Shown here one piece after another: positions 8,974 through 20,043 of a stretch of DNA of 31,426 bases (position 1 is the first letter of the stretch; every line of letters begins with the position of its first letter). Position numbers and translations under genes: made by a program. The notes below the pieces were generated by a model. The model was not told the origin of the DNA, did not search any database, and worked only from the letters and a program-made list of their open reading frames with translations. The stretch is from Zygnema cylindricum (Eukaryota; Streptophyta; Zygnematophyceae; Zygnematales; Zygnemataceae). Location of the stretch: positions 1 through 31,426 of the forward strand of contig JBBHKE010003396.1 in the NCBI GenBank assembly GCA_037447655.1. The letters run 5' to 3'.

Positions 8974-10405
8974 GACAGAATCAGGACCACACGTGTGACG
9001 AAAAGACAAACTACTCGGTCACGCGACAGACCGCGACGACCGATTACATTTTTATTTATAACATTATAAAGTGTCACATGTTGGTGATAAGTGGTCCATC
9101 AAACCCGATATGTCTACCATTCACATTAATAAATGTTGAAACGGCAATGGATCGTGATACACTTGTTTATCGGAAAACAGATATGCAAATTTTCAAGACA
9201 CGATACATCGATACAGCTCTCTTCGGTGTTGTATACTGACACAATACTTTCATGCTAAATGATACCCCGGATTGCTTTCTTAATAAAGTCTTGACCAGAA
9301 TCATCATCGATGGGAGACGACACTGTAAACAGACCAAGATGTATGCTTCCTGTCGTGACTTGGGATCCTTCCTGGATTACTAGAATTGCAATGAGAATCC
9401 TTTGATAAAGTGTACACCTTTTGTACATTGAAGTGACGATATGTATCACTCACAATTTTGGACGAAAACATCGGCTGTTGTTGGTGTTTTTACATTATCA
9501 TCCAGAAGGATTCACGTGAACACTTCCCTTCTTTCCTACCCATTACTTTAATGGGAAATTTTAACGTAATTGCGACATTGAATCTTATAATTGTAATTGA
9601 GTGTGAGGAGAGCTGACGGATTGTAGTCCACTCCCTTGCATATTGCTATCAACTACATTATGTGATTTTGTGCCTTAAATAGTCGTGACTGAATTAGGGC
9701 CATTGACACACATTGTTGATCAGTGTACTTTTCTTGGCCGGGCAAAATTAAGGTTTGTTAAATTGACAATAATGCGAGAAAAGGTGAAGCGTTTCGGTAA
9801 TACTACATGCAGATGAAAGTTCCAAGAACGACTGCGTTTCCACTTACAACAGCAAACCCTAGTAACGGTATGGACCATAGACCAAAACTGCCGCATTATC
9901 CCCCCTAGCATATGCTCAAAAAGTGTAAATTAGGTGGTAGGGTGTTAAGACTCTTAGGGGACTACGCCTACTTTACGCCTTTTGAGCGTTTAACACGGCG
10001 AGACATGCGTTATTTTTTATCTATGGTATGGATGAACAATAACCCTTAAAAACCCTAAAACACCCTAAAAAACTGAATTCAAGTACCATCATGCAATATT
10101 AGTGTTGCAGGCAGTGAATGACTCGAAAGTGCAGAGATGGAAGAGGATAAGCGTAGGAGAATCGATATCCGAAGAAAAATCCATAAGGCAGAATCACATG
10201 ACGATCCTATTACAATTTCTATAGTTATACTATGATTCCTATATGTCACGTCCCTCCAAAATCTGTCTACTGGTCTTGGAAGAATGTGCCCCACTGTTGA
10301 CAACATGCCATATAAATCAAGGTTTTGGAATATCCTCCGAACCTATCATCGTTTGCATGCCTTGCAGTCCAATATAAGCAACAGAAACACAGAAACCTGT
10401 TTCCG
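8974..10405. other. Intergenic region between transposon cluster and POLD2
   Basis: I find no conserved coding sequence here. The part near 10079-10405 probably includes the POLD2 3' untranslated region. A cluster of CCCTAAA-like motifs lies at about 10040-10072. Confidence 0.5.
10040..10072 (+). repeat. Degenerate telomere-like CCCTAAA motifs
   Basis: Three spaced copies of CCCTTAAA or CCCTAAAA occur in about 30 bases. Similar strings appear at about 11205, 23985, 26218 and 27556. They match the plant telomere repeat core and the telo-box, but are too short and irregular to be a true telomeric tract. Confidence 0.4.
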
Positions 10406-13400
10406 TTACAAATGGAGAGCATCGGTTGAGAATTGAAGAATTTGACAGTCCAAGCTCGCGAGCTCGACCTGCAAAAAAACCAACGATACATCATTACTAC
10501 GGAGAATACTGTTTCTGTGAACCGCCATTCGCGTTTATAACACTAATTAACGCCGTTTTTTCTTTGTTTACTTTTGCCCTCTGGCAACAGAATATCGTCA
10601 ACAATTCGAATTGTTTTTTTCTTAACGCTAATTCTCCGCACGTTAATAATTTCTGTACTCTCTAATAACGACTCACAGTGTACATTCTTGGTAGTAGAAC
10701 TAGCCTCCCCTGATATGTGGGAATTACAGAATAGCTGCAAAGCAATATACTCGGCAATGAGATTTCCTTTTCCTCCCTAAAGCTATCGTAAGTTCTAAGT
10801 TGACACATTTGGTTCCAAACTGATTTGTTAAAGAACTGCCTCTAACCGTCTATTATGGTGTAAAGCGTATGTTGGAACTGATGCCCAAAAAAAGACATAA
10901 TTTATTCTTCTTGAATATGACAAGGCCTGTATCCTACAAAGGACATTCAGATCCGACGTGAAATTTCACGTTTATGATACTCTCTGTTTGAGGTTCTAAT
11001 TGGAATGAAACCAGAGTCTTCTCGTCCATTGGAATGTGGATTCAACCTTTTGACATCCATATTTTCATATCTGGACGTCTTAAACCTGAAACCGTAAAAC
11101 AAAGTTCGATTTGAACGACTAGACTCGAGATCCACTTGATCTTCTACACCGAAAAACACTGTCAATAATGATGAGCAAGCAAAACTCTAAACAAAAATTA
11201 CTCTAAAAAACCCTAAAAGCTCCCACTACTGTGAAAGGACACTCACCAGAACGGCCTGCCCTGTTTCTGAAAACCGGGGAATACAAACAAGTCGTACTTG
11301 CTGTTTATCCGACCCTGCAAGTCAACAGGATTTAGTGTGGGTCAAAAATATGCCAGAATTAAAGAAGCTTTTGCAATGACAAAAAAAGGTTTCAACAAAG
11401 ACGACCACTAAGCTTAAAGAAGTTTTTGCAACAACGAAGGCTGTGAATTACAACAACAAAGGTTGTTAAGTTCAAAGACAAAACAAAAAAGAGCGTTAAG
11501 TTTAAGTTTTGTTTTTGCAATAACAAACATCGGTAAGTTCAAAAAAGGTTTTCAACAACCGAAGTTGTAAAGTCTTACAAATTTTTTTTGCATATGAAGG
11601 TTATTAAGTTTGAATAAAGTTTTTGCAACATCAAAAGTTGTCAAGTTTAAAGAAAGTTTTTGCGGGGAAAATGGTTGTTAAAGAACACGTTGCTTCGAAA
11701 GAACAAGATTTCCGGCTCAAAAAAGCAAAATGGATTAATAACATCATGCCATGCTTCTTCCACATAAAAGAAAACGGCGACCAGGATAAAGCTTAAAAGG
11801 AATACTCCAGAAGAGGAAGGAGAACAAACCACTGAGAAGTCGAGTAGAAAATTTTGGTTGGTTTCCACAAAAGTACACGTGGGGGCATGATTCTATAACG
11901 AAAGGATCCGAGTCCACAAATGGATAGCACCCTGTAAGCAATGGCACAGATAGAGACCGATTTTCACAAGCAACGAGGGTCTCGGCAAAAAAAAACTTCC
12001 ATTTCCTGCGCAAGATGCCTTAAGAATTCATCCTTCCATACATAAAATACCTTCATAACAATACTTTGCTCTTCATTAAGAATCTCATTAGGAGCACCAA
12101 AATCAATAGGTGTTTTTTCTGATAATCTACGTTTTTCCAGCAAAAACCACTAGTTCCAATGACAAAATGTTAAAAAGCTCGTCACGGAGGTGGATGCCCA
12201 CCCACCAAGAGTATCAGGGGCACTTGGAGCCATATGCTGCCAGCGTAGCGTGAGTTCCAACAGTTCCATGCTGTCGTCCAGTTCCGTGTAACGTCGCAAG
12301 TCGTCGATATTCTGCCCAGATGATCCCAAGAATCTGACAGATAACACAAAGCCAGACAGAGAAAGAAAACCAAACCTTTGATGAATACAGTTCCTAGAAA
12401 CCAAAAACCGCAAAAATAACATAGGCAGATTTTAAAGCACTACTTAAAAAAGTCCTAAGGATGTCTTTGCACAGAATAAACCAAGAATCCTCATGGCATA
12501 GGACAGTTACAGGGTGATTATACGAGAGCTATGACTGGCAATATTGGCCAGTAATTATGGTTATCATACAGAAAAGGGTACAATTGTATGAATCGTACAC
12601 TTTTATATACAATTTCTGACCCTATTAGAATGATTTTCAAACAAGCATGATAACAGATGAATAAAAAAAGCAATCCCTCCATAGATGACGACGGGAACGG
12701 AATGAAGTAGAAAATGGATCAGACTTGGTTCAAAAAGTACTTCCCATGAGGAAGAGCACCGAGTCTAGAGCAAATGTACCAAATGAAGTCGATGAGAAGA
12801 ACGTCTCACAAGGGTGAAAAAACTTACGAAGTGCTGTCCAGTTCAAAAGAATGTGGATTGGTCGCACAGAGGAGAGTGCTTAGTTGTCGAGCTCCAGGCA
12901 GAAGGCAGCTGTGAAGAGGCTGTCCAGAGACGCACAATATTCAGAAAAATGGTCATAAACAAAAATTTGAAGTTCATTGTTTTTTTTTCTGCAAAACAGT
13001 ATATCATCCAATATGTCAACTGTCGTAGCTTCCGTGCCTTTGCAAAACCTCATTATCCATAGATCAACAGAATTTCTTGACAAAGACCCACCTTTCATGA
13101 CCTTTTGAATAGTGTTACACACGCATTGCAATAAAAAAAAATAGACGGTAAACAATATTTTTTAAGTTTTTGATGATTGCAGTCAAGCCTTTACCTGCTG
13201 TGGCAGAGCATAATTTGCCGGATCTGATGGACCCGGCATAATGTCCACGGGCAATGCAGATGCCAGCTACAAAAAAAACATTGAAGAAACATACGTGGTT
13301 AACTTTAGAATAAGCAAGTCAACCAATTTCGGAGCTGAAAAGTAAACATATGCATTAGTAACAACAAAACAGCCCTTGCAGAGTCATGAGGGAATGCCTT

Positions 13401-13670
13401 GTTGAAAAGGAAATATGTCGCACTTGATCATCAGAGCTAACCAAGGGCTATAATGTGGTAACTTCGTATTGGGGACGTTTTGGTAACTTCGTATTTTACA
13501 TAAATGTTCTATGCGGGATTTAATTGGGTTCTTATAACAAAATTGCGAACATGAGAGAAGACCTCACCTGAACAAGGGACATGTCAAGTTCATGGATAGG
13601 ACCAACCAATGCTCGACTGTCTTTTGTGGTGATGCCCTGATAGTCAGGCAGATGAGACGAGAAACCACAC
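10406..13670 (-). CDS. POLD2: POLD2 C-terminal half: inactive phosphoesterase domain
   Basis: Seven exons encode, in order, [50 protein letters not shown] with [22 protein letters not shown] with [52 protein letters not shown]; and a short last exon ending [15 protein letters not shown] and a TAA at 10406-10408. These match the conserved C-terminal blocks of the family. The acceptor of the 13568-13670 exon is uncertain by a few bases because its upstream partner is not seen. Confidence 0.9.
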
Positions 13671-16600
13671 CTTTGACGCCAGGTAAGTCAATATCACAAT
13701 TAGTGAAAGCCGTCCGGCAAAATATTCGCTATAATTTGTCACGAGTGCACCAGTTTTAGCTGTAAGTTTAAACACTATAATTTAACCATAACAGCATCCC
13801 ATCTACAAACTTGAATCAAAACAAAAATTGTGGGGACCACACAGACAATGGTGTAGCCCACACATTCATAATACAGAGAGTCGATGAATTAGAGCCACCA
13901 TTGGCCAACAGAAGAAACAGACACGTGTTAACAAATGTCAAAACCCCAATAATTACAATAGGACGATATCCCGCGACAGATTGCTGATGAATTACATATT
14001 TACAAGAGTTGCAAAACGATCATAAAAATTACAACATTTTCCGATACGAGACAGGACTGAAGTGTATAGCTAAATAAATTTTAGGCATTCAGCAAAAAAT
14101 AGGCGAATTTTAGCTACACAGTTTCTTACTATATATGTTTTGAAATGATAGTGGTTCTATAGTCTTTAGTAAATTTAATACTGTTTACTCATGTTTAGCT
14201 GACATGGAATGGTCAAGAATACTTCACAAAGTTCCACACGGATGAACTCAGTTTTTGATCTGCTTTTTAATTCAGGTTGGTTGGCGGGACGCAAACGAAT
14301 GACATAGAGTTCATTTCTTTTTTTGTACACTTAGTGTTTTAGTAATCGTAGTACTATATGTTCTATGTTTGGCTAATAGGCCTTCCAAATATGCATATGC
14401 AGCCATCATCTGTTATGTTCTGCTTGCCTATTCTGTTCACTGTGCAGAACATTACAGATCGGATTTCTCAATCGGATATCAACGGACATTTTAGACTCTG
14501 TAACAAACATGGCTAGCAATATACAACTATTTTAAATGGACAAGGGTTTAGCAAATGGACTGTGGGGCCTACACAATGAGGTTGATAAAGAATAGGAATA
14601 AAAGCACGGACGATAATTTTACCCACTTAGCTAAAAAGGGCCATCACATGCTGATTGGCTGCCTGAACCGACAACACATAGAGAGCACAACTGACATGAA
14701 CATTAAGTGTGGCTGACCATATAAGGGGGGACTACAAAGCAGTATAAAAGACTTGCCACTGATTGCTGCACATACACTCATGTGAACCATTTCCAATTCC
14801 AATTAACACAGTCGCCTGTCTTTTTTAATAGGGTAACTATACGTACAGTAGTCCTGGCGTTACTGGCGAGTAATTGTAGAAATCATACAGAAAACTGTAC
14901 GAAATTCTACAGTTTTCTGTACGAATGTGAGGATTACCAGCCAATGACAGCAGTAAAAAGCGTACGTTCAATTACATTACACGTGACGAGAATTATGCTA
15001 TCCAATACTAGTTTTTTGAAGGGAAGATAATAGAGAGAGGGAGAGAGGGAGAGAGGGAGAGAGGGAGAGAAGAGAGAGAGAGAGGGAGAGAGGGAGAGGG
15101 AGAGAGGGANNNNNNNNNNNNNNNNNNNNNNNNNNNNNNNNNNNNNNNNNNNNNNNNNNNNNNNNNNNNNNNNNNNNNNNNNNNNNNNNNNNNNNNNNNN
15201 NNNNNNNNNNNNNNNNNNNNNNNNNNNNNNNNNNNNNNNNNNNNNNNNNNNNNNNNNNNNNNNNNNNNNNNNNNNNNNNNNNNNNNNNNNNNNNNNNNNN
15301 NNNNNNNNNNNNNNNNNNNNNNNNNNNNNNNNNNNNNNNNNNNNNNNNNNNNNNNNNNNNNNNNNNNNNNNNNNNNNNNNNNNNNNNNNNNNNNNNNNNN
15401 NNNNNNNNNNNNNNNNNNNNNNNNNNNNNNNNNNNNNNNNNNNNNNNNNNNNNNNNNNNNNNNNNNNNNNNNNNNNNNNNNNNNNNNNNNNNNNNNNNNN
15501 NNNNNNNNNNNNNNNNNNNNNNNNNNNNNNNNNNNNNNNNNNNNNNNNNNNNNNNNNNNNNNNNNNNNNNNNNNNNNNNNNNNNNNNNNNNNNNNNNNNN
15601 NNNNNNNNNNNNNNNNNNNNNNNNNNNNNNNNNNNNNNNNNNNNNNNNNNNNNNNNNNNNNNNNNNNNNNNNNNNNNNNNNNNNNNNNNNNNNNNNNNNN
15701 NNNNNNNNNNNNNNNNNNNNNNNNNNNNNNNNNNNNNNNNNNNNNNNNNNNNNNNNNNNTTATGTACCACAACCACAACCACCTCAATCTTAATAAAAAA
15801 CCAGCACTTCCCACCTCAGACGGGATGGACTATAAGGGATAGACAACAAGTGTGCCAAGGACAAAAAGTTTCTGAGTATAAGTTCTAGTTGTGTGTAAAT
15901 AGTGAAATGTACATTTTTAGTTGTACCTGTCATGCCACTTGTGTTTTCCAATAATTTAGTATAACAAACTGACGATTTCTCCCCTTTGAGACCCTTTTCT
16001 GTAATTTTGTTTAGTTTTCTTTTCTCCAATTCTTTTCATCTCGTCCATTTTATGCCTTGCCATGATTCTCCTACCTGAAGGTTGCCCAGATGTCCTGCTA
16101 TCAGATCCACCAAAAGTTGCGATTGCAGAGGGTTCGTTGACTCTCCTCCTAACCCTAGCCCTGACAGCAACACCATGTATTTTCCTGATGCCCCACACAA
16201 CAAAAACATTTGAAAAAAATCCAAAAACAATCTGTAGGGTGAAGTTCCATCATAACACAAAAAAACAAATAAAGTTTTTTGTTACGCCGTCGGGACGTAG
16301 AAGTTACGAGATACGACATTCATACGACAAACATACAACAACAACAAGCTTTATGTTATGATGGAAATTTGTTCTTAGTCCCAGGGGTCAGAGGTCCAAT
16401 TTCCTCACCCAACAAATCAGCAGTCAGGTGCTTATTCCATGTTAATGAAAATTGTCAGAGGCATCATGGTCTAGCCTGAGCCATTGCTAACTTGCATCAT
16501 GAGAAGTTACAGAAGGACAAACTCAGTTTCCTTGTTCAGGCCTCACATCTAATGGTAAAAAAAAAAGAAATAAAAGGGAAAACTGTCATAAGACAGGAGT

Positions 16601-19600
16601 TGACCTACCAGAGCTGGCCGTTCTTGGTAAGCTGCTTTGTGGAGGGAGACCAGGCTCGAGTACTCCTGTTACCAAAAACTCACCATTGCCTTGTTCTTTT
16701 CCTCGGACTGCCACTACCACACCTGTCCACACCAATTTTGTTCAGATTGGACTGCCTATCGCTCCTACTACTTGCCAATTCTCGTCTATTGCTTGCACAA
16801 TCTTGCACTACTACAAATGTTTTTCGGAATAAGAAAAACATAAAACAAAACTCATACCAGAACTTTCGTCTGGGGTGATAAGGGGAACCGACCAGTGATC
16901 CATTTTCCAGCCTTCATTGTCTCTCCAGTGAGGCGAACACGACCACCCTCATCCTCCAGTATCAAAAAGTCATCATCTGAAACAAACTTCAAGGGTACGA
17001 TCGAGGCTGGCCCCAATCGCTGCCCCCATAAACGAAACAATCTTTATGAGATGGTGCCACTAAATAAATTAAATCAGGCTTAGACAGTGTTTCCTGACGG
17101 ATATCAGATAGCCATCTAATTCCGTCTTTTGAGAGAGAAGTGACAAACGAAAGCCGCTAGTAATGCACAGAAAATTGAAGAAAACATTAAAGCATATGTA
17201 CTGCAGAGAAACAGCGGCTTAACAAAATTTTCAGACAACGACAGAAAAAGGTGGCAAAATTCTCACCTCCTTGGAGTACTCCTCCAATATAGAAGGTTTG
17301 AGCTGCATTTGCTTGTATAATGTGCCAATGACCACACATTCCTCAACTTCCTGCAACTCTAGGATGCTTCGTACTGCACTTGAACAAAATAACTCCCCAC
17401 AATTCAAAATCGTTTCGATTCGAACAAAATGTCTCCCCACAATTCAAAATCAATTGCATCCAAACAAAATATCTCTCCACAATTCAATCGATTGCACTGA
17501 AACAAAATATATCCCCATAAATCAAAATCGATTGCACAGAAAAAAAATATCTCCCCACAATTCAAAACCGATTGCACCCAAATAAAATATCTCCCCACAA
17601 TCCAATCGATTGTCCTCGTGCCAGATGAGCCAATACACAAAGCAGGCAAGATAAGGTCGGTTTATTGATTGAAATAAAATAGTATGGAAATGTACTTGTG
17701 GAAGTGTCTAGCGATTGGAGGGGCTACCGAGGTACATTTTAATTACAGTACACCGTGAGTCGCTATTAGAGTAAAGAAATTATAATATTCATGTTAATAT
17801 TTTTGAATTAGTTCCAAATGACATCATTGATTTGGAACCGTTTAAGGAATTAGCGTTAAGAAAAAACACAGTTAGTGTTATCATCGCTATTTTGTGGTCA
17901 GTGGCAAAAAAAATCGGCACCGAATAAGCACTATTAACACCAGAAGATGGCCAAAAGCAAAAACACAAAGTGACATCAACAGAACGTTTTAGGCCCATGT
18001 GCATAACAAATAAGTGGGATCAAAGTGGTGCCATGGAAGTATTGTTAATGCAAAGCACCGTATAGCAAACAAATGCTCAAGTTGGATGTAGCTGCACTAT
18101 AGCTGCTGGAAAAAACCTATCAAGGAGAGGGATTCTCCATGATGCAAATATTTCTGAACTGTTCCCTCGTTCTCATATCCTTATGAATGGAATAGAATAA
18201 CTGTTGTCTTTCAAATATTTCAACTATTCATAAAATTCCTGACATTGTCAACAAGCGCAAGGAGCATAAACGACAACGAGCTCTTGTGTTGGGTTTTGTG
18301 AAAAAAGTTAAACATTAACGCTCACAGCGCACAATGTATTTTAAAGATACTCTAAAATCCTGGATGGAAAATGCTTCGCCCTCGATATCCTTGGAGAGAA
18401 AGGTCCACATGGCAATAAATCACATCTAATTATTATCAAAACTGTCACAAGTGGGGCTGTCAACTTATGACGAGAATTTTTTTAGAAAGTCTGAGTGATA
18501 TTTTTGCAAGTGTTTGCTACCTAGAATGTCTACTTATCGACGGCTAACACCTGTGCCAGAAATGCACATTTGCATTTCGGAAATTGGAGAATTTAGAAAA
18601 CCGAGCAGGATTCATCGGTTTAAATCTCAATATTCCATGGCATAGCAGTGCTAATCAATTCAAACACTTTTGCTAACGTGATGACGGTTCTCCTTGTCGC
18701 TGAACAATTTATAAACTTGAATTCAATCTCAAGCACATTGCTCTTTACTCATTTAAGACAAACATCATCATGCTGCCACATTATAAGTTGCCAATATTAA
18801 CATAGTGTTTGACCATGTTTGTTTCATGTCGAACAAGCAACTAAAAAGGCGGCACCCACATATCCAAATACCGACCCAACCCAAACATTTTCTCACAAGC
18901 TCTTAAGCTCTTAAGCTTCACTCAATGATTGAGGAGTTCATGGCGCTCTTCTTTGCGGATACGCAGCACACACGTGTTTTGAAGGCAAGGCCAATGCTCT
19001 ACTTTCAGTAGCATAGGCAGACAAGCAATTTCAAAAAAATGTCGGTCTAAAACAAATAAACAAAGACTTTTGTTGGTTGAATTACTGAATATATTTTTAG
19101 ATAACATAACTTTAAAATGAATAAAACAATTGACCAAAACATTAACCATATCTTATATGCTAATTCTTGTTAAACGAGCAAACATAACAAAGCAAACAAT
19201 TTTCCAAAAGTAAATTAACGTTCCAAATGCGACCTTTCACCAACATTTTATTGGGCTAAAATATGGAAGAAAGATTCGGAACCTGGCAACAAAGACCATA
19301 GTTGGGCACAACGTTTCCGCAGGACACTCCGTAGTGCAATAAGTCGCTGGTAATAGAGCTGGCTATACTGCTGTCGACTGTATCGCTGACGTGAAAGCGT
19401 GAAACTTTCATCCTGTCAGACAAACACCATTTCATATTATAAGAAAAAACCGGTGCATGTCACCTCACTAATACAATGATAAGCAACGATTTTTCAGCAG
19501 AAAACAAGGCGGACCATCAAATCGAGAGCTTTTCAAATGGAGAACTTGCAACTGTCACAAGTCCTTACTTAAAGGACAGTGGTGCAGTTACAACAGCTTC

Positions 19601-19739
19601 TAGGGCCCAAATGCCTGGATTTGCTCCAATGAGATAAACACAGCACCTTGCACAGGTAGCTTGCAGTCAAACGGTTTAACACATGACCATCCTCCGCATG
19701 GCTGCCATCCCCAGTGGAGTGATGATCGCCTAATGCCAT
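10406..19739 (-). CDS. POLD2: DNA polymerase delta small (B) subunit, POLD2 homologue; 13 exons seen, one probably in the gap
   Basis: The product is the regulatory subunit that joins the catalytic subunit of DNA polymerase delta to its accessory subunits in nuclear replication and repair. Exons in transcript order: 19739-19647, 19412-19283, 17373-17267, 17019-16893, 16722-16609, 16184-16075, 13670-13568, 13266-13195, 12919-12828, 12333-12206, 11931-11830, 11314-11247, 10468-10406. Introns are GT-AG, and phases agree everywhere except between the sixth and seventh listed exons, where about 20 codons are missing. The visible exons total 1309 bases, about 436 codons, so the full protein would be near 455 residues, normal for the family. 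Recognition rests on ordered motifs such as [54 protein letters not shown] and [11 protein letters not shown]. The start codon is the least certain part. Confidence 0.9.
10509..10680. mobile_element. Short TA-flanked element in the last POLD2 intron
   Basis: The right end CTCTAATAACGACTCACAGTG followed by TA (10681-10682) matches the family terminus. The left end (TACTGTTTCTGTGAACCG from 10507) is weaker. The inside shares TTAGCGTTAAGAAAAAA, on the opposite strand, with the copy at 17751. It is probably a deletion derivative of the larger elements or a sister subfamily. Confidence 0.6.
11345..11690. repeat. Degenerate minisatellite of about 37 bp in a POLD2 intron
   Basis: Units read roughly TTAAGTTTAAAGAAAGTTTT then TGCAACAACAAAGGTTGT. 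About eight or nine diverged copies run between the 11830-11931 and 11247-11314 exons. I see no coding potential. Confidence 0.7.
12512..12622. mobile_element. Small foldback-like repeat in a POLD2 intron, copy 1
   Basis: It begins GGGTGATTATACG and ends with ACCC. It shares CTGGC...TACTGGC-like, GTAATT and ATCATACAGAAAA blocks with a second copy near 14831-14975. It is non-coding. The borders are approximate. Confidence 0.45.
13671..15030. other. POLD2 intron sequence left of the assembly gap
   Basis: I see no further POLD2 exon here. The piece that should carry the conserved VAGN motif of the B-subunit domain is not recognisable and is most likely in the N run. The foldback repeat at 14831-14975 is the only structure I can support. 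Confidence 0.5.
14831..14975. mobile_element. Small foldback-like repeat, copy 2, with a perfect 14-bp inverted repeat
   Basis: At the centre TACAGAAAACTGTA (14886-14899) and its exact complement (14908-14921) are eight bases apart. Arm similarity extends outward through CTGGC/GTAAT blocks to GTAACTATACGTAC (14833) and GTACGTTCAATTAC (ending 14975). It resembles the 12512-12622 repeat. Confidence 0.55.
15031..15109 (+). repeat. (GA)n / GGGAGA microsatellite at the gap edge
   Basis: It is pure purine sequence of GAGAGG and GAGAGGGA units and runs straight into the N run. The repeat is the likely reason the assembly broke here. Confidence 0.95.
15110..15759. other. Assembly gap (650 N)
   Basis: The bases are unknown, and the round length of 650 may be an estimate. 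One POLD2 coding exon, with a length of 2 modulo 3, is expected in this interval or hidden close by. Confidence 0.95.
16075..19739 (-). CDS. POLD2: POLD2 N-terminal half: OB-fold and start of phosphoesterase-like domain
   Basis: Exon 1 (31 codons, ATG at 19737-19739) is poorly conserved. Exon 2 has [20 protein letters not shown], the conserved N-terminal segment. Exon 3 (residues 75-110) carries [20 protein letters not shown]. Exon 4 (111-152) carries [15 protein letters not shown], and exon 5 (153-190) [20 protein letters not shown] and GLPPQ; these form the OB-fold. Exon 6 (191-227) has [12 protein letters not shown] and [13 protein letters not shown], the start of the calcineurin-like domain, which is known to be catalytically inactive in B subunits. 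All joins preserve frame. Confidence 0.9.
17374..17620 (-). repeat. Minisatellite of about 40 bp abutting the POLD2 exon 3 acceptor
   Basis: Roughly six units share the plus-strand core ATATCTCCCCACAATTCAAA followed by ATCGATTGCA and an AAACAAAA-like stretch. On the gene's strand each unit holds a T-rich run then TGCAATCG. The unit next to exon 3 has the AG acceptor at that spot. The array fills the 3' end of POLD2 intron 2. Confidence 0.85.
17751..17940. mobile_element. Short TA-flanked element in POLD2 intron 2
   Basis: The left end CACCGTGAGTCGCTATTAGA after TA (17749-17750) fits the family. The interior (AATTAGCGTTAAGAAAAAAC, CGCTATTTTGTGGTCAG) matches the reverse complement of the copy at 25265-25449. 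The right terminus is degraded, so the right border is approximate. Confidence 0.65.
17941..19282. other. POLD2 intron 2, remainder
   Basis: About 1.3 kb of AT-rich sequence between exons 2 and 3. I find no exon, RNA gene or repeat I can defend, apart from a short AAGCTCTTAAGCTCTTAAGC duplication near 18898. Confidence 0.5.
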
Positions 19740-20043
19740 GGAACCACATGAATCACTGAGAAAAAAATTACATTAGTCTTCCGTGAAATATACCGGAAAC
19801 GCAATTTGAAATTTAGTTTTCGCACCTTGCAATTTGAATTTTTGAAGCAGTTACTTTCAATTTTCCATGCTTGGTTTTTCGTGAGTTTAATACTTCAATA
19901 CTTAAGTTGTAGCAAGTCCCTCCCTTTTCTTTTAAACTTTTCGCTAAGTCGTGGAACGTCAGCATTTCCATTCTTAAGCAAAGTATATCTTCTCTTTCTT
20001 GGGAGACGATTCCTCGAAGTGAATTGTCCAAGTAAACACCAGA
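19740..20043. promoter_or_regulatory. Presumed bidirectional promoter between POLD2 and the METTL13-like gene
   Basis: Only 304 bp separate the two divergent start codons, and this must hold both 5' untranslated regions and both promoters. It is AT-rich. I see two TTTTCGC strings but no clear TATA box or E2F site, so the assignment rests on gene arrangement alone. If a transcript has an untranslated first exon, the true promoter would lie elsewhere. Confidence 0.55.

Noticed and set aside
8943-9239. 98-codon plus-strand frame next to PIF-like copy 2
   Set aside because: It starts inside the transposon terminus and has no recognisable domain; length alone is not evidence.
14934-15782. Long minus-strand open frames across the gap
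   Set aside because: They consist of translated N positions and GA repeat (Pro/Leu/Ser strings) and are artefacts.
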